A stretch of DNA of 56,524 bases from a bacterium UBP4_UBA6127 (lineage in GTDB: Bacteria; UBP4; UBA4092): positions 1 to 56,524 of the forward strand of contig DIVR01000015.1 in assembly GCA_002428325.1 (NCBI GenBank), in the 5' to 3' direction. The notes below the pieces were generated by a model. That model had not been told where the DNA came from. It did no database searches and worked only from the letters and a program-made list of their open reading frames with translations. Made by a program: the position numbers and the translations under genes. The number at the start of each line of letters is the position of its first letter. Positions within the stretch are counted from its first letter, which is position 1. This document shows positions 42,400 to 51,432 of this stretch, in pieces.

Positions 42400-44264
42400 A
42401 AAAGATTTCGATGAATATTGCGGTTAATTTTATCAAGCATTTCTTTGTTATTTGGAATAAATAAATAGTAATTTTTCAAGTCTTTATAAATAAAGATATA
42501 ATCATCACTTTCCATCAGTTTGGGTAAATATTCAGATTCTTGTCCGACCAGATAAAAGGTCCCACTGGATTTATCTGACCTTTGAGCAGAAAAGAAATTC
42601 GCATCAATCTGATATACCTTTCTTTCTAAATGCCTTCCCCATAAGGGATAAGTAAAATTAGGTTTTATATTATGGAAATATACCTGATCTCCATCCTCTG
42701 AAAGGACTTCCAGTAATTCCATCGTTTTACTTCCAGTAAATAACGCAGCATTTCGATTTTCCGGTCTAGTGTTTTGAAATAAGGTTACCTTATTTAGAGT
42801 GAAAAATGTTTGATGGGACAGTAATGTGACTTGATAAATAATCAGTATAAATATCAGACCTGCGGTTATTTTCTTATATCGGATATTATTTAGGCACCAA
42901 ACAAGAGATATAGCTCCAATGGCAGTTATATAGATAACATAACGAGATAACCAATTAAGCGGTTGAAAAATAAAACAAAGAAATAGGATGGCAAATAAAT
43001 AAAGATACGCTTTTTCTTTATTCTTCCATGCAGTAGTTAATTTCCAAGCGATTGCCGGCATCATCATGGTTATCCAGAGAATTCCAAGACCACCGTTCGG
43101 AGAATCATATTGATAATATCCGCCTATTTCAAACCAGTTTTTGATAATAGTTATAACACGAGAGGTACCACCTCTAGAAGCTAAATCATACTCACGAAAG
43201 CTTTCCAGACTCATAAATCCTGGCAGATTTATGAATTTGGATATCTTAATCTCGAAAGGAAAAAGAGGGTTTTGGAAAACCACATAATTTCTGAGATACC
43301 AATAACCACTAAGAACTATAAATATAACCAGAATGCCTGTAAAAACTAAGAAGATATGGGACCATTTATAACGATGTTCAATAATAGTTATAAACATAAT
43401 AAGACTGAATATAATAGAGATGTATAAAAGACTTTGAGGCTTAATCCCAGCTAAAATCCCCATCGTTAAGGAAGTTAACAACAATGAACTTTTTTGATAA
43501 TTCAATATATAATCGAGAGCAAAGAAAACAGCAATCAAAAAAAAGGCAGTGAAAATAACATCCACATAACAGGTTTTTGATTGCATGAGACCCATCGGGG
43601 TAAAAAAGAATAACAAACCTGATAAAAAGGAAGACCGCATATCCATTTTTATAATATGCTTGGAGATGGAATATACCGTCAGCGAGCCAATTAACCAAAA
43701 AACAAATTGAATCAAATCAACTCCAATATCATTTTTTAAAAAGATAAGATTCCATAAAAACAACAATTCAGCATTCTTGGGGTAATAATTACTAAACCCA
43801 TCAATCCCTGGAACAATACTTATCTTTTCATTTTGAATCCAACTGGCAACCGGAGGAAGATGATAAGTTAGACTATCATAAGCATAAGGAGGGAATAGAT
43901 ACCCTAAATAGACTATATAGCCTGTTACAATCAAGGCTAATCCAATCAGGGCAAATAAAAATATATCGGGGGAAACTTCATTAATAACGTTTTTAATGTT
44001 TTGTGGTAAATAAATAGATTGCTTAACATGAATATTTCTGGAAAATAGAATCAAAACGACAGCCAATATACTTCCATTCATAACCAGGAGTGAAAAAGAT
44101 GTGAGATTTTGAAAGACTATCCCTAAAATCAATTCAGTAATAATGACCTGCAAACAAGAATACAATACAAGAGTGAGTAATAGCTTAGAAAACGATTGAT
44201 ATTTATTTTGAGTTGCGATTACATATGAACAAATCAAAACAATTATTGTTGATATAATAAGCAT
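42396..44264 (-). CDS. GT-C glycosyltransferase (ArnT/PMT-like), multi-TM
   Basis: This 622-residue membrane protein has about 11-13 helices and the first-loop D-x-x-x-Y motif typical of GT-C/PMT39 glycosyltransferases (YAYDSLTYHLPPVASWIQNEKI). It also has FSNYYPKNAELLFLWNLIF and a periplasmic C-terminal segment (ENRNAALFTGSKTMELLEVL ... YLVGQESEYLPKLME). These use polyprenyl-phosphate sugars at the periplasmic face. The polyprenyl-phosphate sugar synthase at 12943 could supply the donor, by inference only. The gene is AT-rich compared with its neighbours. It is followed, with a 4-bp overlap, by the discoidin-like frameshifted gene, so the two may act together at the cell surface. Confidence 0.7.
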   Translation of the reverse strand: MLIISTIIVLICSYVIATQNKYQSFSKLLLTLVLYSCLQVIITELILGIVFQNLTSFSLLVMNGSILAVVLILFSRNIHVKQSIYLPQNIKNVINEVSPDIFLFALIGLALIVTGYIVYLGYLFPPYAYDSLTYHLPPVASWIQNEKISIVPGIDGFSNYYPKNAELLFLWNLIFLKNDIGVDLIQFVFWLIGSLTVYSISKHIIKMDMRSSFLSGLLFFFTPMGLMQSKTCYVDVIFTAFFLIAVFFALDYILNYQKSSLLLTSLTMGILAGIKPQSLLYISIIFSLIMFITIIEHRYKWSHIFLVFTGILVIFIVLSGYWYLRNYVVFQNPLFPFEIKISKFINLPGFMSLESFREYDLASRGGTSRVITIIKNWFEIGGYYQYDSPNGGLGILWITMMMPAIAWKLTTAWKNKEKAYLYLFAILFLCFIFQPLNWLSRYVIYITAIGAISLVWCLNNIRYKKITAGLIFILIIYQVTLLSHQTFFTLNKVTLFQNTRPENRNAALFTGSKTMELLEVLSEDGDQVYFHNIKPNFTYPLWGRHLERKVYQIDANFFSAQRSDKSSGTFYLVGQESEYLPKLMESDDYIFIYKDLKNYYLFIPNNKEMLDKINRNIHRNLL

Positions 44265-44415
44265 TTATCTTTTTCCATTTTGAATTGCTTATTCTATGTA
44301 TCTTATTAAGCTCTTATATTTTTAAATAGGTCAGTAAAGCCTAGAGCCCTTTGTGATTAGGAAATAGAAGAGCTGTATATATTTATCATACAGCCCTTTA
44401 ACCTGTCAAAATAAA

Positions 44416-44450
44416 AGCCTTTCAGGAAGAACTCTGCTTCCTAAAAGGCT
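44416..44450 (-). terminator. Terminator of the RND efflux operon
   Basis: AGCCTTTCAGGAAG and CTTCCTAAAAGGCT pair with one mismatch around a 7-nt loop; on the minus strand TTTTATTTT follows. It lies 30 bp beyond the stop of the PII-like gene. Confidence 0.75.
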
Positions 44451-44480
44451 GGTATTTGAGACAGTATCTTGTTGTAATTA

Positions 44481-44786
44481 CTAAATCACTTCTTCCACGG
44501 CTGTGATTATCATTCTCAAGCAGGGCGAAGTATCGCAGTTTTTGGTATATTGTTTGAGTTCAGAGACAATCGATTGAACCTGTTCATCCTCGAGGGCCAT
44601 GATAAATACTTCCGCCTCCCAGGGAACACATTTAGCCATATAGGCGCCCTGGACCGGGACTTTGCATTTAACCCCATATCCACTGGTGATTCTCACATAA
44701 CCATCTTTCTGGATATATTTTTCAACTGCTTTTGTAACAACATCCCCGATGGAATCACTGCAAAGAATCATTAGTTGTTTCACCAT
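44481..44786 (-). CDS. PII-like small protein linked to RND pump
   Basis: The 101-residue protein has the alternating strand-helix pattern of PII/ferredoxin-like (DUF3240 type) folds: MILCSDSIGDVVTKAVEKYIQKDGYVRITSGYGVKCKVP, EAEVFIMALEDEQVQSIVSELKQYTKNCD and LRMIITAVEEVI. It is the last gene of the RND operon, 2 bp after the pump. Such proteins are found with metal or multidrug RND systems and may sense a ligand and gate the pump, but this is inference. Four cysteines (positions 9, 42, 53 and 84) could bind a metal. The ATG has AGGAGATAA upstream. Confidence 0.7.
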   Translation of the reverse strand: MVKQLMILCSDSIGDVVTKAVEKYIQKDGYVRITSGYGVKCKVPVQGAYMAKCVPWEAEVFIMALEDEQVQSIVSELKQYTKNCDTSPCLRMIITAVEEVI

Positions 44787-44788
44787 GC

Positions 44789-47700
44789 TTATTTATCTCC
44801 TTGAGGTGGCTCATTCTGAATCAGGTCATTCTCCCCATCGGCATCAGGGTTACTTGGAACTGGTTTTGATTTTGGTTTCAATAATTCTTTCACCCAGGTC
44901 CAGAAATTTTTTCCTCCCGATAGGGGTTTAGGTCCCTTCCTGCGTTCTGTCAGGAAATAAAGAACCGGGATGGTCATTCTGGAAAGGAAAGTACTGGCGA
45001 TTTCACCAAACATCATGGAGATTGCCAACCCCTGAAAGATTGGGTCAAAAAGGATGACAAATCCACCGACCACCACCGCCGCAGCAGTCAGAAGCATCGG
45101 ACGGAACCTTACCGCTCCTGCATCGATAATGGCATCTTCCAGGGCATAACCTTCTTTTCTCCTGATTTCGACAAAATCAATCAGGATGATGGAATTTCTG
45201 ACAATGATACCTGCCAAGGCAATAAATCCAATCATAGATGTTGCAGTAAAGAAAGCCCCAAAAGCCGCATGGGCCGGCAGAATCCCAATGAGAGTCAGGG
45301 GAATGGGCGCCATGATGACCAGGGGTGTGGTAAAGGAATGGAACCATGCTACCACCAAGATATAAATGAGAATCAGGACAATCGCAAAAGCCAATCCCAA
45401 ATCCCTGAATACTTCATAAGTAATATACCATTCCCCGTCCCACGTCATGGCATATTTATCATCCACAAAAGGAGCTTTGGTCATATATTGCCGGACTTCA
45501 TATCCTTCAGGGATATTTATTTTCTGAATGGCTTTACCCATCTTCTGAATGGCATACACAGGGCTTTCTTCTTTTCCCGACACATCCCCTGTCACATAAA
45601 CCACCCGTTTCAGATTCTTATGATAGATACTTTTATCTTCCACACCTTCCCTAACTTTGACCAGTTCAGAAACAGGAATTAGCCGGCCTTCCATATTCTG
45701 GACATAGACAGAATCCAGCTGACGAATATCCGAACGTTGAGCCTGGGGAAATCTGACCAGCAATTTAACCGGTTCTTTTTCGTTGGGCAGCTGAGGGATC
45801 CCGGCTGAATACCCATTCACTGCCAGAGAAAGAGTTCTGGCAACCTGGTCTGTTGAGATTCCATTCAAAGCCGCCTTTTCCTTATCGACATCAAAGAATA
45901 CTTTAGGCTGGTCATCTTCTACATCCCAATCCACATCCACCACACCATCGGTATTATCAAAGATATCCTTGATCTGGTGAGCTACTGCCAGCTGTCTTTC
46001 ATGGGAAGGCCCATAAATTTCTGCCACCAGGGTTTGCATAACCGGTGGGCCGGGAGGGATTTCCACCACCTTTATCCGGGCCTGATACTTTTTCCCAATC
46101 TCATCCACAAAAGGCCGAACCCTTTTTGCAATATCATGGCTCTGGGCTTTCCGGGCATTTTTAGGGGCCAGATTGACCTGTATGTCCGCCTGGTTGGACT
46201 GTTGCCGAAGGAAATAATGCCGAACCAGCCCATTAAAATTAAAGGGACCTGAGGTTCCCACATACCCTTCATAATCCGTTACTTCAGGAACTGTTGACAG
46301 GTAATTTCCAATATCCCGGGTCAAATGATAAGTTTCTTCCAGAGTTGAGCCTTCCGGCATATCAATAACAATTTGGAATTCACTTTTATTATCAAAAGGC
46401 AGCATCTTGACTCTGACAAATTTAAAATAGACCAGAGAACAGGAGGCAAGAAGGAGCAGAAAAACACCGGCCAGAAAAACAAATCTTACCCCTGGCTTTT
46501 TCAACAAGGGGGTCATCAGTTTGACATAGGCCCTGTAATCCCAGGATTTTTTGTGCTCTTCACCATTATCTTGTTCAGAATCATCATATTTCTGGTCTTT
46601 CAACAGCCGGAAAGCCATATAGGGAGAAATAACAAAGGCAATGAAGAGAGAAAATATCATAGCCATGGAAGCCCCGACCGGAATTGGACGCATATAAGGC
46701 CCCATCATCCCGGAAACAAATCCCATGGGTAAGATTGCTGCAATGACTGTAAAGGTCGCCAGAATTGTTGGATTTCCGACTTCATCCACGGCAGAAACAG
46801 CCGTATCCATAGGGTCTAACCCGATTTTGGATGAGAAATACCGGTGGATATTTTCCACCACGACAATAGCGTCATCCACCAAAATACCAATAGAAAAAAT
46901 CAAAGCAAACAAGGTAACCCGGTTCAGGGTATATCCTGCCAGATAATAAATAAAGAGAGTCAGCGCCAAGGTTACAGGGATAGCGACTGCCACCACCATA
47001 GAATCTCTCCATCCCAGCACCAAAGCCATCAAGAAAATAACCGAGATAGTAGCAATAGCCATGTGATACAAAAGTTCATTGGATTTTTCCTGGGCTGTTT
47101 CCCCATAGTCCCTGGTGACTGTAATCTGTAAATCAGAAGGAATCAAATTTCCCCGGAGGGCTTCGACTTTATGGAGGACATTCTCGGATACCGTGGTGGC
47201 ATTAGCTCCTTTCCTTTTTGCCAGAGAAATAGTAACCGCCGGTTGAACACCTTTCCCTATCAGCTCTTTAGGGATATATTTTTCCTCGGACATAGGACCG
47301 GCCCCGATAAAGACATACTGGACAGGTTCCTCAGGACCATCAGTCACTTCAGCCACATCTTTCAGAAAGACCGGCCTCTGGTTAAAAGAACCAATCACCA
47401 GGTTTTGCATATCCTCGGCAGAGGTAATAAATCCACCTGATTGGACTTTAAATTCACGGTTTCCCTGGGTAAAAGTCCCACCGGGATATTCCACATTGGA
47501 TTGTTGTATCCGCTGAACGACTGCCAAGGGCGAGAGATGGAAAGAACTTAATCGAACAGGGTCCACCATCACTTTAAATTGCCGGCTTTGTCCCCCGATT
47601 ATCTTGGTTTCGGCAACATTGGGAACCTGTTTAATCTGGTCATCTATCTCTCGGGCAATCTTCTGAAGGGTATCACCATCATATCGATCCCCCCAGAGAG

Positions 47701-48142
47701 TCAGGCTGAGAATAGGAACATCATCAATGGTTTTAGGTTTCACCAGAGGTGGAGTAACTCCCGGTGGAATTTTATCCATGTTGGCATTGAGTTTGTCATA
47801 TAAATTAACCAGACTTTTTTCCATTTCCTGCCCGACATAATAACGGACGATAATCATGCTCATGCCTGGCTGAGAAATAGAATAGACATATTCAACCCCT
47901 GGGATTTCATTAATTAGTTTTTCCATGGGTCCGGTTACCCGCTCTTCCACTTCCTTAGCGCTGGCTCCCGGATACCCCACAAAGACATCCACCATCGGGA
48001 CAGAAATTTGAGGTTCTTCTTCCCGGGGTGTTTTTATGACAGCAAATATTCCCAGTAATAAACAACTGATAACAATCAAGGGAGTTAGTTTGGAATTGAT
48101 AAAGAATCGGGCTACTTTCCCGGCTAATCCAATCTTGGTCAC
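44789..48142 (-). CDS. RND efflux transporter inner-membrane pump (AcrB/HAE family)
   Basis: The 1117-residue protein has the RND architecture: an N-terminal helix (PLIVISCLLLGIFAVIKTPREEEPQIS), two large periplasmic loops (about residues 35-340 and 575-870) and helix bundles. The proton-relay helix is visible in FSIGILVDDAIVVVENIHRYF (paired aspartates), with family motifs GYPGASAKEVEERV and RPMLLTAAAVVVGG. About 80 residues longer than AcrB. It exports drugs, dyes, metals or lipids; the substrate cannot be told. The ATG lies 4 bp inside the upstream MFP gene. The C-terminal tail (LKPKSKPVPSNPDADGEN) is hydrophilic. Confidence 0.92.
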   Translation of the reverse strand: MTKIGLAGKVARFFINSKLTPLIVISCLLLGIFAVIKTPREEEPQISVPMVDVFVGYPGASAKEVEERVTGPMEKLINEIPGVEYVYSISQPGMSMIIVRYYVGQEMEKSLVNLYDKLNANMDKIPPGVTPPLVKPKTIDDVPILSLTLWGDRYDGDTLQKIAREIDDQIKQVPNVAETKIIGGQSRQFKVMVDPVRLSSFHLSPLAVVQRIQQSNVEYPGGTFTQGNREFKVQSGGFITSAEDMQNLVIGSFNQRPVFLKDVAEVTDGPEEPVQYVFIGAGPMSEEKYIPKELIGKGVQPAVTISLAKRKGANATTVSENVLHKVEALRGNLIPSDLQITVTRDYGETAQEKSNELLYHMAIATISVIFLMALVLGWRDSMVVAVAIPVTLALTLFIYYLAGYTLNRVTLFALIFSIGILVDDAIVVVENIHRYFSSKIGLDPMDTAVSAVDEVGNPTILATFTVIAAILPMGFVSGMMGPYMRPIPVGASMAMIFSLFIAFVISPYMAFRLLKDQKYDDSEQDNGEEHKKSWDYRAYVKLMTPLLKKPGVRFVFLAGVFLLLLASCSLVYFKFVRVKMLPFDNKSEFQIVIDMPEGSTLEETYHLTRDIGNYLSTVPEVTDYEGYVGTSGPFNFNGLVRHYFLRQQSNQADIQVNLAPKNARKAQSHDIAKRVRPFVDEIGKKYQARIKVVEIPPGPPVMQTLVAEIYGPSHERQLAVAHQIKDIFDNTDGVVDVDWDVEDDQPKVFFDVDKEKAALNGISTDQVARTLSLAVNGYSAGIPQLPNEKEPVKLLVRFPQAQRSDIRQLDSVYVQNMEGRLIPVSELVKVREGVEDKSIYHKNLKRVVYVTGDVSGKEESPVYAIQKMGKAIQKINIPEGYEVRQYMTKAPFVDDKYAMTWDGEWYITYEVFRDLGLAFAIVLILIYILVVAWFHSFTTPLVIMAPIPLTLIGILPAHAAFGAFFTATSMIGFIALAGIIVRNSIILIDFVEIRRKEGYALEDAIIDAGAVRFRPMLLTAAAVVVGGFVILFDPIFQGLAISMMFGEIASTFLSRMTIPVLYFLTERRKGPKPLSGGKNFWTWVKELLKPKSKPVPSNPDADGENDLIQNEPPQGDK

Positions 48143-49365
48143 TGGGCCACCTCCACTTTCATCCCTTCTTTGATTTTGTCCTGATTGGACACAACCACCC
48201 TGTCTCCTGCCTGCAACCCGGAAATAATTTCAATCTTATCCCCATAGAGTTTTCCGGTTTTCACGACCCGATAAAAAGCTCGGTCGGCTGAATCCAGGCT
48301 GAATACGCCTTCCAGTGAATTCCTTTGAACCACAGAAGCAGAAGGTATCAATACCATTTTTCTGAGGCCCGCCGATATTTCCATTTTTCCATACATCCCG
48401 GAACGAATTCCCTCCACAACCGGAAGAGACCCTTTTATTGTAAAGGACCGATTCATGGGGTCGGCTGAAGGGACTATCTCCACTATCTTGCTTTCGATGG
48501 GTCCGTTCACAGCATCCAGGATGACCTGGACGGTATTGCCTGCTTTGATTTGTGGCAATAAGGATTCTTTAACCGAAGATTCGAACTCGTAATCTCTGGA
48601 TTCAATAACCATTATGGGTTGCCCTGGAACCGCCATGCTGCCCTGGTCCATATATTTTTTGACCACCCATCCGGATATCGGCGAGACAATCGAGGAATAC
48701 CCTACATAAATCCGGGCCAGCTTCATATCTGCTTGGACCTGGGATTGTTTTGCCTTTAATTGAAGCCGTTTGTCTCCCAGCCCTTCCTTTTTGGCATAAG
48801 CCGACTGGAGATTGGATTCAGCCATTTTATACTGGCGAAAAGTTTCATCATACATCTCTTTGGAAATAGCTTCCCTTTTATATAGGTTTCCATACCGGTT
48901 AAGCGAAGTAGAAGCAAAATCATAATTAGCCTGGGCAGCCTGGATTCCGGCATCTATCTCTTTCTGAACCTTATTTAATTCAGACATAGCGCTTTTGATT
49001 TCCTGTAATCCAGCGCCTGCTTTATCAACATTAGGCTGTAAGTCGCTGGCATCCACTTTAGCCAGAATCTGTCCGGCTTTCACTAACTGGCCCTCTTTCA
49101 CAAAGACCCCGGTCAAGGTCCCCATGACCTTACTGGCAACCTGAGCCTGGGTCTTCGCAACAACCGTTCCTACGGCTGATTCAGTAACAGGATGGTCTAT
49201 CTCTTCAATCACGGATACCTGGGCCGATAGAGTGGAAGAAGCCTCTTCTGTAACCTGATGGGATTTGCCGCTGCAGCCTGAAAGTATCAGGGAATAAGCA
49301 ATCCCAGAAACCAGCAGAGCTTTATATATGAATCCCTCATTGATTATTTTAATGTTCTTTATCAT
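48139..49365 (-). CDS. RND periplasmic adaptor (membrane fusion protein)
   Basis: The start is the ATG at 49365 (MIKNIKIINEGFIYK), with AGGAGAAG 8 nt upstream. A lipobox-like L-S-G-C (SLILSGCSGK) marks a lipoprotein, as in AcrA/MexA types. The adaptor pattern follows: GTVVAKTQAQVASKVMGTLTGVFVKEGQLVKAGQILAKVDASDL (lipoyl half), a coiled-coil hairpin (QEIKSAMSELNKVQKEIDAGIQAAQANYDF...), and beta-barrel RIYVGYSSIVSPISGWVVKKYMDQGSMAVPGQPIMVIE. It links the pump to the outer-membrane channel. It ends 4 bp inside the pump gene and starts 16 bp after the TolC gene. Confidence 0.9.
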   Translation of the reverse strand: MIKNIKIINEGFIYKALLVSGIAYSLILSGCSGKSHQVTEEASSTLSAQVSVIEEIDHPVTESAVGTVVAKTQAQVASKVMGTLTGVFVKEGQLVKAGQILAKVDASDLQPNVDKAGAGLQEIKSAMSELNKVQKEIDAGIQAAQANYDFASTSLNRYGNLYKREAISKEMYDETFRQYKMAESNLQSAYAKKEGLGDKRLQLKAKQSQVQADMKLARIYVGYSSIVSPISGWVVKKYMDQGSMAVPGQPIMVIESRDYEFESSVKESLLPQIKAGNTVQVILDAVNGPIESKIVEIVPSADPMNRSFTIKGSLPVVEGIRSGMYGKMEISAGLRKMVLIPSASVVQRNSLEGVFSLDSADRAFYRVVKTGKLYGDKIEIISGLQAGDRVVVSNQDKIKEGMKVEVAQ

Positions 49366-49381
49366 CTTCTTCTCCTCATTC

Positions 49382-50746
49382 CTATTTAGGCTCATTATTT
49401 TTAACAGATGAATATTTAGAAGCCAGAATTCCCTTACTGTAATCCAAACCAATCAACGCCAGATGATATTCAGCGATGGCTTGTATTTCATTGACCCGGG
49501 ACTGATTTAAAGCTGTCTGGGCATCATTCAAATCGGTTAAAGTTGAAAGCCCATTCTGGTATCGAAGCTCCGTCAACCGAAGGGATTCCTCGGATTCTGC
49601 CACCGTATTTCGGGTCAATTCCACCCGTTTTGAGGCATCCTCCAATTTCAAGACAGCCTGAGAAATCTGGAATGAAACATACTGGCTGGTTTGTTCTTTC
49701 AACTCAAGCAGTCTTCTCTTGGATGCCTGGGTCTTTTTCATTTTATAATCCCGGGCAAAGCCATCAAAAAGGGGATAGGTGATTACTAAACCTCCATACC
49801 AGCTGTCAGCATCATCTTTCAGGGGAGTATTTTCACTGTTCATCTGGACCTGGCCCACCAGTGCAATTGAAGGAAGATAATCGGCATGGGCAACCTGGCG
49901 TTGCAGGTCGATTTGGTCCTGCCGAAGAGAAAGTTCCTTCAGTTCACTTCGGCTTACCAATCCTTCATTAATGGATTCTTCCATATTTACTGAAACAGGT
50001 AAATAGACTAAATCCCCTTCCGCCGACAACTCTCCATCGGGAGATTCGCCCAGAGCCAAAGCTAAAGCTCTCCCGGCTATTCGAACCTGAGTGGATGCCT
50101 TAACTTGGTTTTGCTCCATTTCAGAGAGAAAAACCCTGGCCCGAAGCATATCAGATTTAGTCCCCTTGCCTTCCTCAAAGAATGCCTGAGCAATCCGGTA
50201 ATGGCTGGTGGCATCTTTCACTGCCATTATGGCAACTTCTTTAAATTTCATTGCCACCTTAAGGTTATACCAGGCCTGGGCTGCCTGATAACTGATTTCA
50301 TCGGCGGTCCTGTCCACCTGCCGTAAAGAGGCTTGATGCTCTTTCTTAGCCATTTCTAAAGAAGCCGATAATTTTCCACCGGTATATAATGGTTGAACCA
50401 ATTGGAGTTTAGTTTCAAAATCAGTATTGGTCCCCGGATTATTAAAATCGGTATTTTGCATATCCAGCTGCCGTTCATTCAATTTAAAGAAAAAAGACTG
50501 GGGAGAGTTGTTTGTCCTCTGAAAAGTCTGAGTCAGATTCAACTGAGGCATAAAACCGCTTCTGGCCAATCCGATATCGGTCTGGGTTGCCTCAGCCTCA
50601 TATTCCATGGCTTTTAACTGATGATTATTCTGCAAAGCCTTTTGAACAGCATCTCCCAGCTTAATGGAATTATCAGCTCTTAGAGGTGAGGCTATCATCA
50701 GGGCTGTGAAGCTTGATAAGGTCATAATCAATAAGGATTTGTTCAT
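49382..50746 (-). CDS. Outer-membrane efflux channel (TolC family)
   Basis: The ATG at 50746 (MNKSLLIMTLSSFTALMIASPLRADN) gives a signal peptide. The mature protein has the two TolC repeats of helical hairpins: IKLGDAVQKALQNNHQLKAMEYEAEATQTDIGLARSGFMPQLNLTQTF, LVQPLYTGGKLSASLEMAKKEHQAS, and a second set (LSLRQDQIDLQRQVAHADYLPSIALVGQVQ; YPLFDGFARDYKMKKTQASKRRLLELKEQ; LRYQNGLSTLTDLNDAQTALNQSRVNEIQAIAEYHLALIGLDYSKG). It is the outer-membrane duct of the RND system and first in the operon. An upstream frame extension to 50827 lacks signal-peptide logic. The ribosome-binding site is GAGAGGAAA. Confidence 0.92.
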   Translation of the reverse strand: MNKSLLIMTLSSFTALMIASPLRADNSIKLGDAVQKALQNNHQLKAMEYEAEATQTDIGLARSGFMPQLNLTQTFQRTNNSPQSFFFKLNERQLDMQNTDFNNPGTNTDFETKLQLVQPLYTGGKLSASLEMAKKEHQASLRQVDRTADEISYQAAQAWYNLKVAMKFKEVAIMAVKDATSHYRIAQAFFEEGKGTKSDMLRARVFLSEMEQNQVKASTQVRIAGRALALALGESPDGELSAEGDLVYLPVSVNMEESINEGLVSRSELKELSLRQDQIDLQRQVAHADYLPSIALVGQVQMNSENTPLKDDADSWYGGLVITYPLFDGFARDYKMKKTQASKRRLLELKEQTSQYVSFQISQAVLKLEDASKRVELTRNTVAESEESLRLTELRYQNGLSTLTDLNDAQTALNQSRVNEIQAIAEYHLALIGLDYSKGILASKYSSVKNNEPK

Positions 50747-50891
50747 TCTCGTATTTTCCTCTCTTTTGTAAGTTAAGACGCAAGAGGATTCCAAAGGATT
50801 CAAAAATATTTCCGAATCCTTTTCCAACGCTGCGAGTCTAATGTGATAGAAGGTACTAAGGAAAATATAGTATAGAAAAGGGGTTAAAGCA

Positions 50892-51083
50892 ATGAATATA
50901 AATCAATGGTTGAGGCTGATAGCTGGATTGATTATATTAATCAGCATTTCTCTGGCTGCTTTTGTAAACCCAGCCTGGTTATGGTTGACCGCTTTTGTAG
51001 CTTTGAACCTGATACAATCGGCCTTTAGCAAATGGTGCCCCATGATAAGCATCTTGAGAAAACTGGGTGTAAAAGAAAATTAG
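50892..51083 (+). CDS. DUF2892-type small membrane protein (YgaP-like)
   Basis: This 63-residue protein matches DUF2892 (the membrane part of YgaP-type rhodanese proteins): NINQWLRLIAGLIILISISLAAF, then NPAWLWLTAFVALNLIQSAFSKWCPMISILRKLGV. The W-C-P-M element is a family hallmark. Two membrane helices are present. AAAGGGG precedes the ATG. It lies 27 bp before the second selenoprotein candidate on the same strand, forming a two-gene membrane set. DUF2892 proteins are often near sulfur-handling genes, which could suit a selenium or thiol redox function; this is inference. Confidence 0.85.
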   Translation: MNINQWLRLIAGLIILISISLAAFVNPAWLWLTAFVALNLIQSAFSKWCPMISILRKLGVKEN

Positions 51084-51109
51084 GATATTATCAAGAAAGG
51101 ATAATATTT

Positions 51110-51331
51110 ATGCCTGAATGGCTTAAAATTATTGGAATCATACTTCTTATTATCGGATATTTCTGGTTCCAGCGGAAATATGGCTGAATGAGTGGTAATG
51201 GGTCTGCGTGCAGACTCCCTCAATCATCAAAATCTGAAGTTAAACAGGTAACACCCGACGATTCAAAACCTGTCGGCAAAGCAGAAAACACGGATCAACC
51301 ATCAAGCAGCCAGAAAGATTCCTTAAAATAA
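51110..51331 (+). CDS. Candidate small membrane selenoprotein (TGA at codon 26)
   Basis: An ATG at 51110, with AGAAAGG upstream, opens a frame of one membrane helix (about residues 5-20, LKIIGIILLIIGYFWF). It then has a basic R-K-Y-G and TGA (51185-51187), then M-S-G-N-G-S-A-C-R-L-P-Q and a hydrophilic tail, open to TAA at 51329. If UGA is selenocysteine the product has 73 residues with U26 and C34. A hairpin with the right distance and a GU-containing loop follows the TGA (51200-51218), as in bacterial SECIS elements. Small Gly-Cys-rich membrane peptides with similar layout are known, so Sec could replace Cys. Alternative: a 25-residue peptide ending at the TGA. Not a family I can name. Confidence 0.5.
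51200..51218 (+). promoter_or_regulatory. SECIS-like hairpin 12 nt after the TGA
   Basis: GG (51200-51201) and GTCTG (51202-51206) pair with CAGAC (51211-51215) and CC (51217-51218). A bulged T lies at 51216 and the tetraloop is CGTG at 51207-51210. The bacterial SECIS rule (upper stem about 11 nt after UGA, G and GU in the apical loop, a bulged U) is met. The bulge is on the 3' side, whereas the E. coli fdhF bulge is on the 5' side. Confidence 0.55.
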
Positions 51332-51432
51332 AATATAAGGACTGTCAGCCCGGAGAGATAAAGTTTGTCTCTTGAAAATCCCTGGGGTAAGATTATATTG
51401 TTATTAGATAATTCTTTTCTCCTGGATGGTTA

